From Congeria kusceri (lineage: Eukaryota; Mollusca; Bivalvia; Myida; Dreissenidae): a DNA stretch of 64,000 nucleotides. Of the stretch, positions 34,197 to 46,467 are shown piece after piece. The stretch is from NCBI GenBank assembly GCA_027627225.1, contig CM051028.1, forward strand, positions 11,463,701-11,527,700. Reading direction: 5' to 3'. The notes beneath the pieces were generated by a model that worked only from the letters and a program-made list of their open reading frames with translations, was not told the origin of the DNA and ran no database searches. Position numbers and translations under genes: made by a program. How positions within the stretch are numbered: position 1 is the stretch's first letter; each line of letters starts with the position of its first letter.

Positions 34197-36271
34197 TTAA
34201 TCCGATTAATCTTAATTTCAATGGTGTTTTTATACCACAAAGATGGGCATATTAAAATCTAACTGTCCGTCCTTTAAGTTTTGAATACAGTCTAATATCG
34301 TATAAACTATCAAAGCTATTTACTTGAATCTTCAAACTTACTGTTCCCACCAGGTAAAGCAGCCCCTAACTCTGTTTTGTTTTCGGACATATTTATGCCC
34401 CTTTTTTAATTTAGAAACTGTTGTAGTTTTTTCCTGAGCAGCCATTTTGACTGAAGTAATACGTTTACATTTATCATTCGCTTTTATTTAAAAAGGTTCA
34501 TTTTGGTGACAGCACTTGTTTTGTGTCATGTTTACAAAATTGGTTTGTATATTTTATACGTTCAGATGTGACAGCTATCAAGTTCGGTATCGCGCTGTTG
34601 CATGTTGAAGAAAAGATGAGGGGGTCGCTGAGGCGCCTTCAGGCGATGCACAACAAAAACTAAGTCTATTAAGTAGTGACTGCGATATACGAAAGCTGTC
34701 ATGTACATAATGGTGTATGATATGTGCTTTTCATAATTGTTAAATATTCTTTTTCACAATATAATTAGTTTTCACTCATTATTTATTGAACATTTTCACT
34801 CATTATTTATTGAACATTTTCACTCATTATTTATTACCAACTTATTTCTGTTTTATTGTTGTTTTCTTGTTTGTCCCTTTATATGTTTTTAATATAATAA
34901 TAGTTACATTGCATATGCATTTAAATATGGAAGGGGTATGCATTCATAATCGTATGAACGCACTGCCATATCACCGGCGTAGTAATATCTGTGTGTCCTA
35001 TTTTTATGCATATTATATTTCGACAATAATATTTACATGAACTTAAATGTCTTATATTGTTTAATGTTACTCTTTTTGCATTTATTGTTCACATTTGATT
35101 AAATATTTTTTTAATTAATATACATGTATTTTTCGTTTCAGTTCTTCTACAAAAATCAAGTTGACATGTTTTTTCACTTTTGCCTGATAGTATTATATCA
35201 TGCAAGGTCTACAAGTGTTATTATTAAACAAAGCCATTTCGCTAGCATGCAACATGTACATGTTGGTATTTTAGGTAAACATTACTTTTCTTAGAAGCGA
35301 CCACAGAAAATCTCCATGACGTAACATCGGTTCAGGAACGTAGCTTTAAAATGGATTTGATTTCACATTGATGTGTCTATTTGCTAGATGCATTTAGATC
35401 GTCTAATGTATTGTGCATCTATATCACAGTTAACAATGATCAATTGTTTAACATGTAAGATAAGAAAAAAATGAATTTTGAGATTTATATTAAAATGTTA
35501 TCCTTAATAATACAAGTTATGCCCAGGCAATGCAAAGAGCTTTTTAGACACGCCCGTGTGGATGCTATTGATCGATGACCTAGCTTACACGTCATCACTT
35601 GTTTAGTGATGTCATTTGTGGATTGTTCTGCATTTTTCTCGCCGAGTGAAAATTATGATATATGGTGTGGATTTAAAGCATTTAAGTCTCCATCTGTTAT
35701 GTTAATAATTAAACAGGGTTATTATAAACTCTCAGCCTGGGAATTGTGTGATTTTAAAGAGTCAGAACTCAACTGTGGTATAGAATTATTCATAATGTGG
35801 ATTTACTGTCTTACTAACAAAGCACCTCTTATTTTATAGTAATCTTTCTAAAGCATTAATAATGTGTGGTGCTTGTTGGCTATACCGGCCGACATAGCAG
35901 TTCTTCTTGATGTCACAGGTATTTGTGCATTTGTTCAAGTTACTTATTAGTTTTGTAGCGATATGATTTATGTAAGGAAAATAAAAATATTATTACTCAT
36001 AATGTAAATGGTTACATTAAATTTAATTTGTCGCAGAAAATTGAATGTAAAATAAGGAAAAACTGACATTTTTGTAGGGAACTATTTTATAAATCGTAGT
36101 TTGCATTATATTTTATGTAGTTCGGTTACAAGGGGCTGTACTTCGCTGTTCCGATAAGAAAACTGCTGTGCGTGATATTTCTCTTAGAATGGCAATACAA
36201 TGCATGCTAAACAAAAATAGGAATGCTATGAAATCATCCCAAATATAATGTAAATATAAGGATTGAAATTC
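34197..36271. other. Gene-free stretch
   Basis: No splice-bounded coding frame. It contains three direct 24-bp repeats (34,769-34,840) and a fragment 'cattcataatcgtatgaacg' (about 34,940) that matches the end of the palindromic MITE at 36,272. The frames at 34,786 and 35,606 are not supported. Confidence 0.45.
34769..34840. repeat. 24-bp direct repeat, three copies
   Basis: The phrase starting ttttcactcattatttattg occurs three times in a row with almost no divergence. Confidence 0.85.
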
Positions 36272-36410
36272 GTTTTGGTTGCGTACACGCGATTATGAAC
36301 GCAATGGTCAAACTGGCAAATTATCCATGAAGCGCTATGAAAAGCTAGTGCACATCACGGATTTGCCAGTTTGACCATTGCGTTCATAATCGCATGAACG
36401 CAACCAAAAT
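36272..36410. mobile_element. Palindromic MITE, ~60-bp arms
   Basis: The left arm (ttttggttgcgtacacgcg, gattatgaacgcaatggtca, aactggcaaat) is repeated in inverted form on the right with only a few differences. The loop is about 20 bp. A transcript would fold into a long near-perfect hairpin. A related end fragment is at about 34,940. Confidence 0.8.
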
Positions 36411-36629
36411 TAAATCATTAAATATTGCAATGTCTTTCAGCAGTCATATCTTAATGTTGCCATGTCCTTCGAGCTGTGTACATATGTTTAAATTTAAGTT
36501 TGAGTATTCAGAAAGTATTTTTTTATTATTTTATGTTTATTGTTGTTTTCATTATTACCAAGATATTTTTCAGTTTTCACGTCGGTGAATAGTGAGTTTA
36601 TACTGAGCTAAAAGCAAGGTTATGTGTTT

Positions 36630-36960
36630 TTTTTACAGCTAAACACCTGTTTAAACCCAGTTTTAAAGCCAATTTAAACCGTGTTAAAGCAGTGAAAAGC
36701 CACAGTTAGGCTCGCCTTAAGCTCACGAAAAACCCACTTTTCACTCGCTTAAGAATAGAAAAAAAACAACTTCATAGAAAAAGCTGGTTTAAGTGGGTTT
36801 AAACACCCGCAAAACACAACTTTTGAACGAAGAACACACTCACTATCAACCCACTTAAATTGGTTTAAGTTGGTATAAAAATCCACTATGTTTGTTTAAG
36901 CGAGTTTAATCAATGTTTTCCTAGACAAACCCAAGTCAGTAAGCTAAAAAACCATGTTGG
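36630..36960. repeat. Degenerate repeat rich in gtttaa motifs
   Basis: Short phrases such as 'ggtttaagtgggtttaaac', 'cccacttaaattggtttaag' and 'gtttaaacccag' recur in both orientations over about 330 bp. This looks like a MITE with internally repeated arms, similar in design to the one at 46.4-48.5 kb. No coding potential. Confidence 0.5.
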
Positions 36961-37089
36961 AAAGCTACAACCTAAATGTTTAGCAATTTGGCCCTAAAGT
37001 TTACATTACACTTTTAAATAAATATTTTAAGCTTCTGTTGCTGTGTTTATCCTTCAACAAAAATTGATTTCATCTTTAATATTTTTCAG

Positions 37090-37224
37090 TCCTTCAATGC
37101 GGGTGATTCTTCAGTACATCCTAGTACATCAAGTTCGTCTGGGAAAGATTCTCCTTCCAAACTTGTACTGAAACAAGAGCTTTCAGAGGACAGCGCACTC
37201 GACTATTCGAAGTATTTCAGTTGG
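37090..37224 (+). CDS. Possible orphan exon, Ser-rich
   Basis: Acceptor ctttaatatttttcag, then a frame in phase 0 reading S-F-N-A-G-D-S-S-V-H-P-S-T-S-S-S-S-G-K then K-Q-E-L-S-E-D-S-A-L-D-Y-S. The frame is open to TGA at 37,261. The only donor-like site (tg|gtacat at 37,223) is weak. The composition looks like a disordered regulatory segment. It could belong to an alternative 3' end of the BEN-like gene or to another gene. The family is not recognised. Confidence 0.35.
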
Positions 37225-37269
37225 TACATATTTTGGAAAGTGGATGGGGCATCGATTTGTTGAAATGCA

Positions 37270-37832
37270 AAACTGAGTTATGGCAATTACTTCATCAAAT
37301 TATTCCAAGTTTAAACCTTATGTAGTTAATAACTTGTGTAGTTTTGAAATTATAACAATTTTCAATATAAACTTTAACCAGACAATCTATGTGAAAAAAG
37401 GCATAACTCTGTCAAAATGCACCACAGCCTTACAGGGAGGTTGCCCCATATACTGTAGTTGATGATAAGGTATGTTCCTTTTTTAAAGTGAATAACTTAA
37501 TATGTAGTTTTGAAGTTAGAAGACTTTTAAATATAAACATTAATCAAGATCAGACGCGGAAGCTGACACCGGGGGTAGTAGGAAAAAATGAATATTTAAA
37601 GGAAGTAAGCCTATACGTCACAAAACTCGTTATTTTACTTATTTTGTCCGGCACTTAAAATTGCCAAATTATTGTTTGACAGTACACAAAGTCATGTTAA
37701 CAAATATGACCTTGTTATATAATTCCTGCACCTTTAAACTTCATGCAATATTGATGCTTACCAGCTTGTCTGTTTAGTTCCTTAGCCCCTCAGGTGAGCT
37801 ACCTAGGGCCTTAATTATAGTCCTCTTGTTAA
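37270..37832 (-). mobile_element. Helitron-like element fragment, reverse strand
   Basis: On the minus strand from 37,832 the left-end block reads 'aacaagaggactataattaa' and then 'ggccctaggtagctcacctg'. The interior to about 37,270 has degenerate monomers with 'agttttgaaattataac' type phrases. The 3' end is not found. Confidence 0.5.
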
Positions 37833-38299
37833 ACTACGCATCTAATCCTAAGATTAATACATGACTAAATGTGAAATGGTTCTGATCCCAGAACATTGAT
37901 AATCTACATAATGAAGCAAACATATTTCTGAATGGCAAATAGCGTGTAAATATATTTGAATAATAAACATGGTTCATGGGCTTTTCAATTGAAAAACAAT
38001 CATACCTTGAGAGTATAACATTACAAGAGATGTTAGTAAAACATGTATGCCCCCAAACTTGCAGCCAAGTCGTGAAAATGTGCAATTGTTAAGATTTTTT
38101 TTTAATATTGTATATTCACATTAACACATGGGGTGGAAATTAAAGTTGATGCTTTAAAAAGTAAAAATAAAGCTGAGTGAAATATTGAGTATAATCATGG
38201 ATTCATTTTTACAGTCTGTTATACAAGGATACCTGTTTTTTGTTTGATTTAAAAATCAATTGGCCAATACATCTCTAGATATCCTCGGAAACAAAATGG
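37833..38299. other. Gene-free spacer
   Basis: No gene or recognised repeat. The minus-strand frame at 37,834-38,085 has no splice or domain support. Confidence 0.4.
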
Positions 38300-40212
38300 T
38301 CTATGGAGAAAACGGTTTTAATGTTAAAAGCCCCTGTGACCTTGACCTTTGACCCGTTTACCTCAAAATTGATAGGCGTCTTCCTTTCCTCCAGAGTAAC
38401 CAGCACACCAACTGGGATGATCGTAGGTCAAGGCGTATTCTACATATCATGCGGAAACGAAATGGTCTACAGAGGAAACAGTTTTCATGTTACAAGCCTT
38501 TGTCACCTTGAACTTTGACCTGTCGACCTCAAAATTGATGGGCGTCTTCCTTTCCTACCAAGTAACCAGCATACCAACTTAAATGATCGTAGGTCAAAGC
38601 GTTCTCTAGATATCGTGCGGAAACGAATTTCATGTTACAAGTCCCTGTGACCTTGACCTTTGACCTGTTGACTTCAACATCAATAGGCATCTTCCTTTCC
38701 TCCCAAGTAACCAGCATACCAACTTAAATGATCGTAGGTCAAAGCGTTCTCTAGATATCGTGCGGAAACGAAATGGTCTACGGACAGACAAACCGATCAT
38801 CCGACCGATCGACCGACGGACATGTGCAAAGCAATATACCCCCACTATTTCGAAGGGGGGCATAATTATTGAGCAGAAACCGTTTATATATTTTTAGTAA
38901 CATTGACCTTGACCTTGATCTCACCCACCCCAAATGCAATCCCAAGCGTGGTCTATATCCAATGTATTTATGTATGAAGATTCATTCAAATATCTTGATG
39001 CATTCTAAAGTAATTGAGCGAAAACCATTTTTCTGTTTTTAGTAATGGAGACCTTGACTTCACCCACCCTATATCTATATATGCAATCCCAAGCGAGGTC
39101 TCAATATATGGTATATATGTATACAGTTATTGAGCGGAAACAGTTTTTCTATTTTTAGTTATGGTGACCTTGACCTCGCCCCCACCCACCCCATATAAAA
39201 TGTTTAAGAGACGTCTCAATATAAGGTATCTATGTATGAAATTTCATTAAAATATATCGATGCCTTCTCAAGTTATTGAGCGGAAAATGTTTTTCTATTT
39301 TTATTAACGGTAACTTTGACCTTGATCCCACCCACCACATATGCAATCCCAAGAGAGGTCCCAATATAAGATATCTATGTATAAAGTTTTATTAAAATAT
39401 CTTGATGCGTTCTCAAGATATTAAGCGGGAACCATTATATATTTTACTAACTGTCACCTTAACCTTGACCACACCCACCCCATATGCAATCTCAAGCAAG
39501 GCATCGATATAAGGTATATATGTATAAAGTTTCATTAAAATATCTCGATGCGTTCTCAAGTTATTGAGCAGAAACCGTTTTTCTATTTTTAGTTTTGGTG
39601 ACCTTGTTCTCGACCCCACCCACCCCATATGTAATCCCAAGCCAGGTCTCGATATATGGTATCTACGTATGAAGTTTCATTCAAATATCTTTATTGATTC
39701 TAGAGTTATTGAGCAGAAACCGAGTTTCTTTTTTTAGTAACGGTGACCTTGACCCCACCCACCCCTTATGCAATCCCAAGCGAGGTCTCGATATAAGGTA
39801 TATATGTATGAAGTTTCATTAAAATATCTTGATGCGCTCTCAAGTTATTGAGCGGAAATAGTTTTTTCTATTTTTAGTAACAGTGACCTTGACCCCACCA
39901 ACCGCATATGCAATTTCAAGAGAGGTCTCGATATAAGGTATGTATGAATGAAGTTTCATTAAAATGTCTCGATGCGTTCTCAAGTTAATGAGCAGAAACC
40001 ATTTGGGTATTTTTAGCAACTATGACCTTGACCCGTTGACCTCAAAATAAATAGATGTCCCAAGTAACCAGCATACCAACTTAAATGATCGTAGGTCAAA
40101 GCGTTCTCTAGATATCGTGCGGAAACGATATGGTCTACGGACAGACAGACCCTCCGACCGACCGACCGACGGACATGTGCAAAGCAATATACCCCCACTT
40201 CTTCGAAGGGGG
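38300..40212. mobile_element. Composite satellite element with duplicated tail
   Basis: Three ~145-165 bp monomers (gaccttgacctttgacc, cctcaaaattgataggcgtc; 38,330-38,780) are followed by a tail 'gacagacaaaccgatcatcc...catgtgcaaagcaatat' ending in a G/C hairpin (38,843-38,862). Then come about eight units of the ~134-bp 'ttattgagcggaaaccg/gaccttgaccccaccc' monomer (38,868-40,015). The same tail and hairpin (cccccacttcttcgaagggg) follow at 40,130-40,212. The repeated tail marks two element 3' ends or a tandem duplication. All open frames here are artefacts. Confidence 0.7.
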
Positions 40213-40344
40213 GCAGAACTATGGTTGTAAATTGTAAATGGATCAGTTGATAGAGTATCCCAGCCATGTATTTAATGTTTTGACACATATCAGTAACTAA
40301 TTAAATTTGCATTTTTTTATGCAGATGCATGAAAGAGAACATAG

Positions 40345-40512
40345 TGTCCTCCCATATTTGGGAGGCTGTACTATGGGAATGTTCCAGACTATCTTCAGGA
40401 CAAACCACCAACTTTTTTGAGACATTGTATGGACAAACTTCAACTGGCACAATATATTGAAGAATCTGAAATAGAGCTGCACAAGCAATGCTACAAGGTG
40501 AAGGAATTGTAA
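40345..40512 (+). pseudogene. Unrecognised coding fragment
   Basis: A 55-codon open frame without an ATG: C-P-P-I-F-G-R-L-Y-Y-G-N-V-P-D-Y-L-Q-D-K then L-R-H-C-M-D-K-L-Q and K-Q-C-Y-K-V-K-E-L, ending in TAA. Composition is protein-like and better than in the other five frames. An 'acatag' just before it could be an acceptor but is weak. No family is recognised; it may be an exon or a transposon remnant. Confidence 0.3.
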
Positions 40513-41838
40513 CAACTTAAGTTCTTGTAGAGCAACATGTAAGTTAATCCATTAGTTGTTTTTAGGATCACCTCTAAACCCAAGCATGAACAAAAGAGCT
40601 GGAAGTGCATATGTACCAGTTTAATATTATTCCCAAATACATGTTTTTTTATATGAATCCCGAACGAAATGTTTCATATCATTCTCACACAAGTTAAATA
40701 CTATCCCAACAAATATGTTTGACCAATTGATTTTGCTTTATTTGCCGATTACTTGTGCTAAAATTAGTAAGTGCGAATAAGTGTGCAGGATTTACTCGGA
40801 AAAAAATGTTAGATTCGTTAATCTGCAGTTGGTTATTAAACACACCGAATTATTTGCGTTAACATAATTTATTGTATAAGCAAAGTACAGACATATTTAT
40901 ATCATAATGTCATTATTAACATATAAACAAAACATTGGTGTAGTTATGCATTCAATTTGCATTTTCAACAATATGTTTTTGAAACAGAAAGCACTAGTTC
41001 CTCGTTCAACGTGTTGTTGTTAAAATAAAATAAACAAATGATATAGCTCGGATAAATTAACCTTACACACATGAATTATATTAGTATAATTACGCGTAGG
41101 AATTATTTCCCATATGTGTATTCAGTTTTGTTCGTGCTATTGTTCCTCGTGTTTATTGATGGTATAACTGTATTTTCAGTGTAATGCTCTTAATCGATTT
41201 ATAAATGGATTACATTTCGGAAACTAATACATGTATATTCATCCTGACGCATTGCAATATATACAAGCAAAACAATCATGCAAAGCATCATAGGGCGCCA
41301 AAAAATCAAATAATCGCGTAAAAAGGACCCTACATTAGATAAAAGTAAATACGTATTATAAATAAATAGTGCTATTAATCAGTGTCCAAAATTTTAGTCG
41401 ATTAATCAGCCACAAGTTCTGACTAAATAACCGATTAATCAGGATTCTTGAAAGTAAAAGAAATACACCCTAGACTGCAACATTTCAATGACTTACATTG
41501 TTTTCTTTAGTTTGGCAATAAATATGGGTCTGATCTATATAGCAATGATGAAGGAAATGAGGATAAAACATGTTTTTGTGAATACAGTTTGTGAACTTCA
41601 TTATTCTACTAACGTACTGGACTATTGACAAGATACATAGCAGATATATTAATTATTGAAAGGTTTAGCAACCGCACAAACGCTATAAATCTTTATCTTG
41701 TGTTGGGTACAAAAATGCCAAATTAATATATACAAAATACAACAAACATGGCATAGATAAAACAACATGTAATGCTAAGGGTCTGAAGAATAAGCAATAC
41801 GTATAGATTTGTGTAGCCTTTTATTAATTTTGTTATTT
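40513..41838. other. Gene-free stretch
   Basis: AT-rich. A motif 'cgattaatcag' recurs at 41,400-41,440 and relatives lie at 42,490-42,570, marking a dispersed repeat family. No coding signal. Confidence 0.4.
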
Positions 41839-42240
41839 TTAGCTTACCCCAGCATGAAGTGCTTGTCGAGCAATTGGTATATGGGACCTATCCTGTGCCG
41901 TCTGTATTCAGTCGTCATGAAATCTCGGATGGAATCCATAATGAGCCACATCGGGCCAGTTATTTTGCTTTTTTCGAGGAAAATGCAAAAATTGCATTTT
42001 TCATAAACATTGGAGTTATGACCCTTTGTTCGATGGACACATGTAACAAACATTGTCATTTCCTGTCTAGAGACTTCTCATCCAATCTCATCAACATTCC
42101 ATAATGTGTATGTGACCATAAGACTATAGCTGGAACTACTGAGTTATGACCCCTTGTCTGTGAAAGAAAATGCAAACATTCTAAGACGTGACTTAAGTTT
42201 TCGTCAAATCTTGAATAAATGTACCAGTTTGGACAATGCA
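41839..42240 (-). mobile_element. Helitron-like element, 3' part, reverse strand
   Basis: The start 'ttagcttaccccagcatgaagtgct' region is the inverted form of the family's right end (agcacttcgtgct, caggtgagctaa). The following ~390 bp have 'gagttatgaccc' monomers as in copies B and D. The 5' end is missing. Confidence 0.5.
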
Positions 42241-43484
42241 AATCTTTGTTGTTGTGATGCGTGGCTATTAAACCACTCGGGCTGACACACTCGTTGTTGA
42301 ATTCCTACGCATCAGAACTCCAAATCGTTGTTTATTGGCCGATAAACAACAGTAAATCGAACATTATTTCTTAATTAATTATATCATTTGGTCACTGTAA
42401 CATGTAAATGAATCGGATGATTTGTTCAAGTTAAAAGAAAGGGATTGGAAATTTATCAAGAAAGAAAACTCAAGCCTAGATATTTTCAATTAATCGACGT
42501 ATCCAAAATCTTAATCGACTAATTAATCAGTACCTATTGGTCGTTGAATAATGGACGAAATGATTAATCGGCACAACACTATAAATAAAATGGTAAGCTC
42601 CTTAAAAAAAGTATGAAAATTCGTATGCTTTAGATAAATCCCATCATTATGTAATCTCCGTACAAGTTTCCGATCTTACCGCCTCGTGTTTTTCATCAAT
42701 TGTACTTAAATAATCTAAAGAATTCACATTAACACATTTTACATACACATATTTTACGATTTGAGAGGCAAACCAAAATTAAAAGAGTTACAATGCAAGA
42801 AAATAATAACGTGAATGCATATAAGCATCATACCACATCGTGGAGTCTCAAAATTGTATTTAGGCAACGTTAAGCAATTCTTATTTTGGTTTAATACATA
42901 TTGAAAACAAACACCGAAATTATTAACATAATGATTATGAAGTTTGTAAAATAAAAGCTTCAGCGTCAAAAAATCCGTTTCAACTCAAGATGTGTAGAAG
43001 TCTAGCACTTTGGTGATCAATTGAAACGATACACGTGATTTTCAGTAAAAATCAACCAAGACCAGTATTACATTGACATTTTCCTTCAAAAAAATCAGAA
43101 AATATAAAGTATTATTATTAGCAAAAGTAATTTTAAGTATAGTCATTTAGAATATTCATCTTTATAAACAATTAAAGTTTGATAAAGTAAAACAGTACGC
43201 ATTTTAATAATATGACTTTAATAGTGTGTATGCTATAAATGCGCGTTTTTAATTAGGCCATACCAATTTGAGTCCATGTTTGGCGTCCTCGGGCTGGTAG
43301 GTTTTCGGATGCCTGGACGTCAAAAACAAAAATGTTGACAATTTAAAAAAGCGTATAAAAACTGGGAAAACAAGAAAACTAGACTATAAGGTGTTGTTGT
43401 TTTTTGCATTATTTGACTTAAAATACACAATAATACAATTTTCAACTGTTTTGATAATTATTATGTCCCTTTATCGATGTATTG

Positions 43485-43605
43485 GTTTGCTTGAGATCCC
43501 GGGTTCGATTCACACTCTGGGGGCGTTCTGAAGATCTCCCCCAAAGACACCAAGTACTGGTTCTTCCCAGGAAACGGACTCGAGAGTGCTGACCCCATTC
43601 TGCAG
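43485..43605 (+). repeat. SINE-like fragment
   Basis: A pol III B box-like 'gggttcgattc' is followed about 45 bp later by a conserved-looking core (actggttcttcccaggaaac, then ggactcgagagtg). This arrangement suits a tRNA-derived SINE with a central core domain. The A box and tail are not clear. Confidence 0.45.
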
Positions 43606-44189
43606 ATAAGAGGAAGTGACTCTTTTACTGATTTTGTTGTTATCACGTTATTACGTGTAAACGTACAATTTCCGCTTTATGTCAAATTTCTCAAAACCTA
43701 AATAAGGTATAGACTTAAAACTCAAAGTATTTGATCACAGTGATGAACTTATTCTGTAAACAAGAGGAGATAACTCTATCGAGAATTGTGTTTGAGTCAT
43801 TGCCCCTTTTTCAACTTAGAATTTTTTCGCTTTAGGTCAAATTTTACAATATCTATAAGAGGTATTGACTTCAAACTAAAAATATTTGATCACAGTTATG
43901 AACTCATTCTGTATACAAGATGAGGTAAGTATATTAAGGATTTTGGTGGAGTTATTGCCTTTTTTTCAACTTAAAATGTAAGGTAATTTTTTTTAATATC
44001 CGTAAGAGGTCTTGCCTTAAAATTCAACATATTGCATTACAGTGCTGAACCTATTCTATAAATAATAGGCCAGAGTACTATCAAATACGAGGAAGTCGAG
44101 AGACCAGCACCCGTAGGCCTTTTTCTATAATTTTCTAGTAGCAATAATATGATGATGGAATTGTTAAGAAAATGTAAATCCAATGCCAA

Positions 44190-44290
44190 AAGTTTGTGTT
44201 TTGATACAGAGTTCCTGTAGGATTCGAACTCACGCCTACTTCAATGAAAACTTTCCCACGCCACAATACAGTTATCAATAGCGCGCATGA
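44190..44290 (-). repeat. tRNA-like fragment
   Basis: On the minus strand 'gtgagttcgaatcctac' is a strong B box, about 50 bp after a weak A box (gcgctattgataactg). No cloverleaf could be closed, so it is treated as SINE-derived. Confidence 0.35.
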
Positions 44291-45734
44291 ACATAGCTTC
44301 ATGTATATTTCATTCATATCGATTTTACTACTTCTACTAATTACCCGCGCCTACGAAAAGTGCCATGGTGACCACTTTAAATAATTATAAAAAAGAACAA
44401 TTTACAGTTTGTTTATAAAAACGAGATCTATGTGTTAAGTTATCATTTCAAAAATACTTCTTAAAATATAATTGTACTTTTCGGAAAATAAGTTTCTGTA
44501 TTAGCCGTCGATACGCCCCTTTTAATCACCTTACAGTACCAAAATAACCAACAATTGTGAATCAAATTCAATAAAAGTTGATGACGTAAAAGCTCGTCTT
44601 CAAATGGAAAACAATACAATTTCAGAACGGGCAGCAAACAGCTAGAAATGTGTCTGGTGGATTAAAAAAGAACGGATGCAAGTATTTAATCTAAATAAAT
44701 TAACATGCGTTCGACATGTCATCGGTAACACAGTATTCACGATAACAAATTACATAATGCAACATTTATATGTTTTATTTGTTTTGTTTTATAGGAAAAG
44801 TATCAATAAAAGCTGTGGCGACGGAGAGGGTACCGGTTCCTCATACGGAGAGGTTACAAGTTCCTACCTATTCTGTGTCGTGGCCTAAGTTCATGGCATT
44901 TATACCATTTTTCTACTTAATGTGCTATCGGTTACAACATACAACCATCGTGGAATAATTTTTAAACTAAGTTTGGTCCATAAAACACTGGCTTTTAATT
45001 AAAAATAGAAAATTACGACAGAGAGCATCACTGAAATTAGCATAGTCAGTCAGAGTTGTCATCTGTTTTCACTATTTCTAGAACATACAGTTTTATGGAG
45101 TCAAATCCATGATACATAAACAGTTAAATGTCCAAGATATTCTGTAAATCCAATAAAACTCGAAGTAAACACTATTATATTAATGACCTATCGGTAGTTT
45201 CCGTGTTGATTTTTAACTGAGAGGGACAGGTACAGTAACGGGTGCGTTTTTGGTTATTGTTAACGGGGAGGTTACCGATTCGTTTTAACACCGTGGTAAC
45301 GATCAAAAACCGGTTGACTTTTAATAATCCGTAAATCGATGGCCAATGAAAGAGGATACTAGAGTTATTTAATGTTTGAAAATATATGTATTTATTATGT
45401 TTATAATTTAACGCTAATTGTTTTGTTGCCTGAATTAATATCAATGAACACATCTTGACAGAGCTACCATCCTACTATCCGCCATTATTATAATATACAG
45501 ATTTGTAGGCAGTAATGTAAATTAATTGAATTCTTATATTCAAACGTTTCAATCAGACGACACTTGATGGAATAACTACAAGGAACTATAAATAATGTCC
45601 GGTTATTATATATACAAAGTAAAATATGAAACAATTTAGAAGCCAGGGATAGTGTTAATTCTTTGTAAATCTCTGGCAAACAGATACACAAATCAAATAA
45701 TTATGTGGCAGCTGAGAGTTGACATTTATGGAAA

Positions 45735-45762
45735 ATGATTCGGATGTTGATATTACTTATTG
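45735..45762 (+). CDS. Exon 1: signal peptide start
   Basis: The ATG opens M-I-R-M-L-I-L-L-I followed by G split at a GTAAAT donor (phase 1). Phase-1 leader exons are the rule for Ig-superfamily genes. The short hydrophobic stretch continues into exon 2 (G-V-I-Q). A near-identical exon (M-I-R-T-L-I-L-L-I) with the same donor is at 63,275-63,302, which supports the call. Confidence 0.7.
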
Positions 45763-46467
45763 GTAAATACTAAATGTTTGTAACTTTATATTAATTATTG
45801 TTATTATTATTAAATACTATATATACGGCGCTTTTTCAACTTCATAGTAATAATTGTTAGAAATAAATTTAATTTGAGAAGTACACTTATTCCTAATTTT
45901 TATAAATAAGATCAAGTATGCTTAAATTTATTGAACGAAACCAGAACATCTTTTTTGATTCGTTATGCAAATTACTATTGAAAAACATTGAAACTTACAG
46001 CTGATCATACAAATATTCAACACAGTAAACATTTTAGTTTCACTTATTTGTTATTATTTGTTTCATAGTTTTATGTATAAAATCTTTTTTTTTAAACATC
46101 GGATAAAAATATAATAATCAAAATAGTGCCGCGTTTGTTGTTTCGCTTAATAGTTTTATTTATTGAATTAAATTTAATTCCATAATTAAATGAGCATTCT
46201 CATACAATTCTGGCATTTTCACACGAATATGTTAGAAGTCATATAATTCTAATTTATATATGCAATTACACTTAATATTTTAAATATATGTAACGTCCGA
46301 TGTAATATATTTATGTATTTTCACCCTTTCTTTCTGACGCGTGTATTTGTTGAATTTAATATGTAAATGACAGTCAGCTGTATATGTTAAAGTCGTAAAT
46401 AAACTCTCTGTTCTGTTCTATAAATAAAACGTTTACGACTGGTCAGAGAACCGTTAATATTTTGACT

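Larger units (their letters stand above)
42241..45734. other. Upstream region of the Ig receptor gene
   Basis: No coding exon is supported. Two tRNA-like segments are present: 43,485-43,600 (B box gggttcgattc on the + strand, followed by 'ccaagtactggttcttccca' and 'ggaaacggactcgagagtg', a block that looks like a SINE core) and, on the minus strand, 44,190-44,290 (B box gagttcgaatcc). No TATA box or CpG-rich promoter could be fixed for the gene starting at 45,735. Confidence 0.45.
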
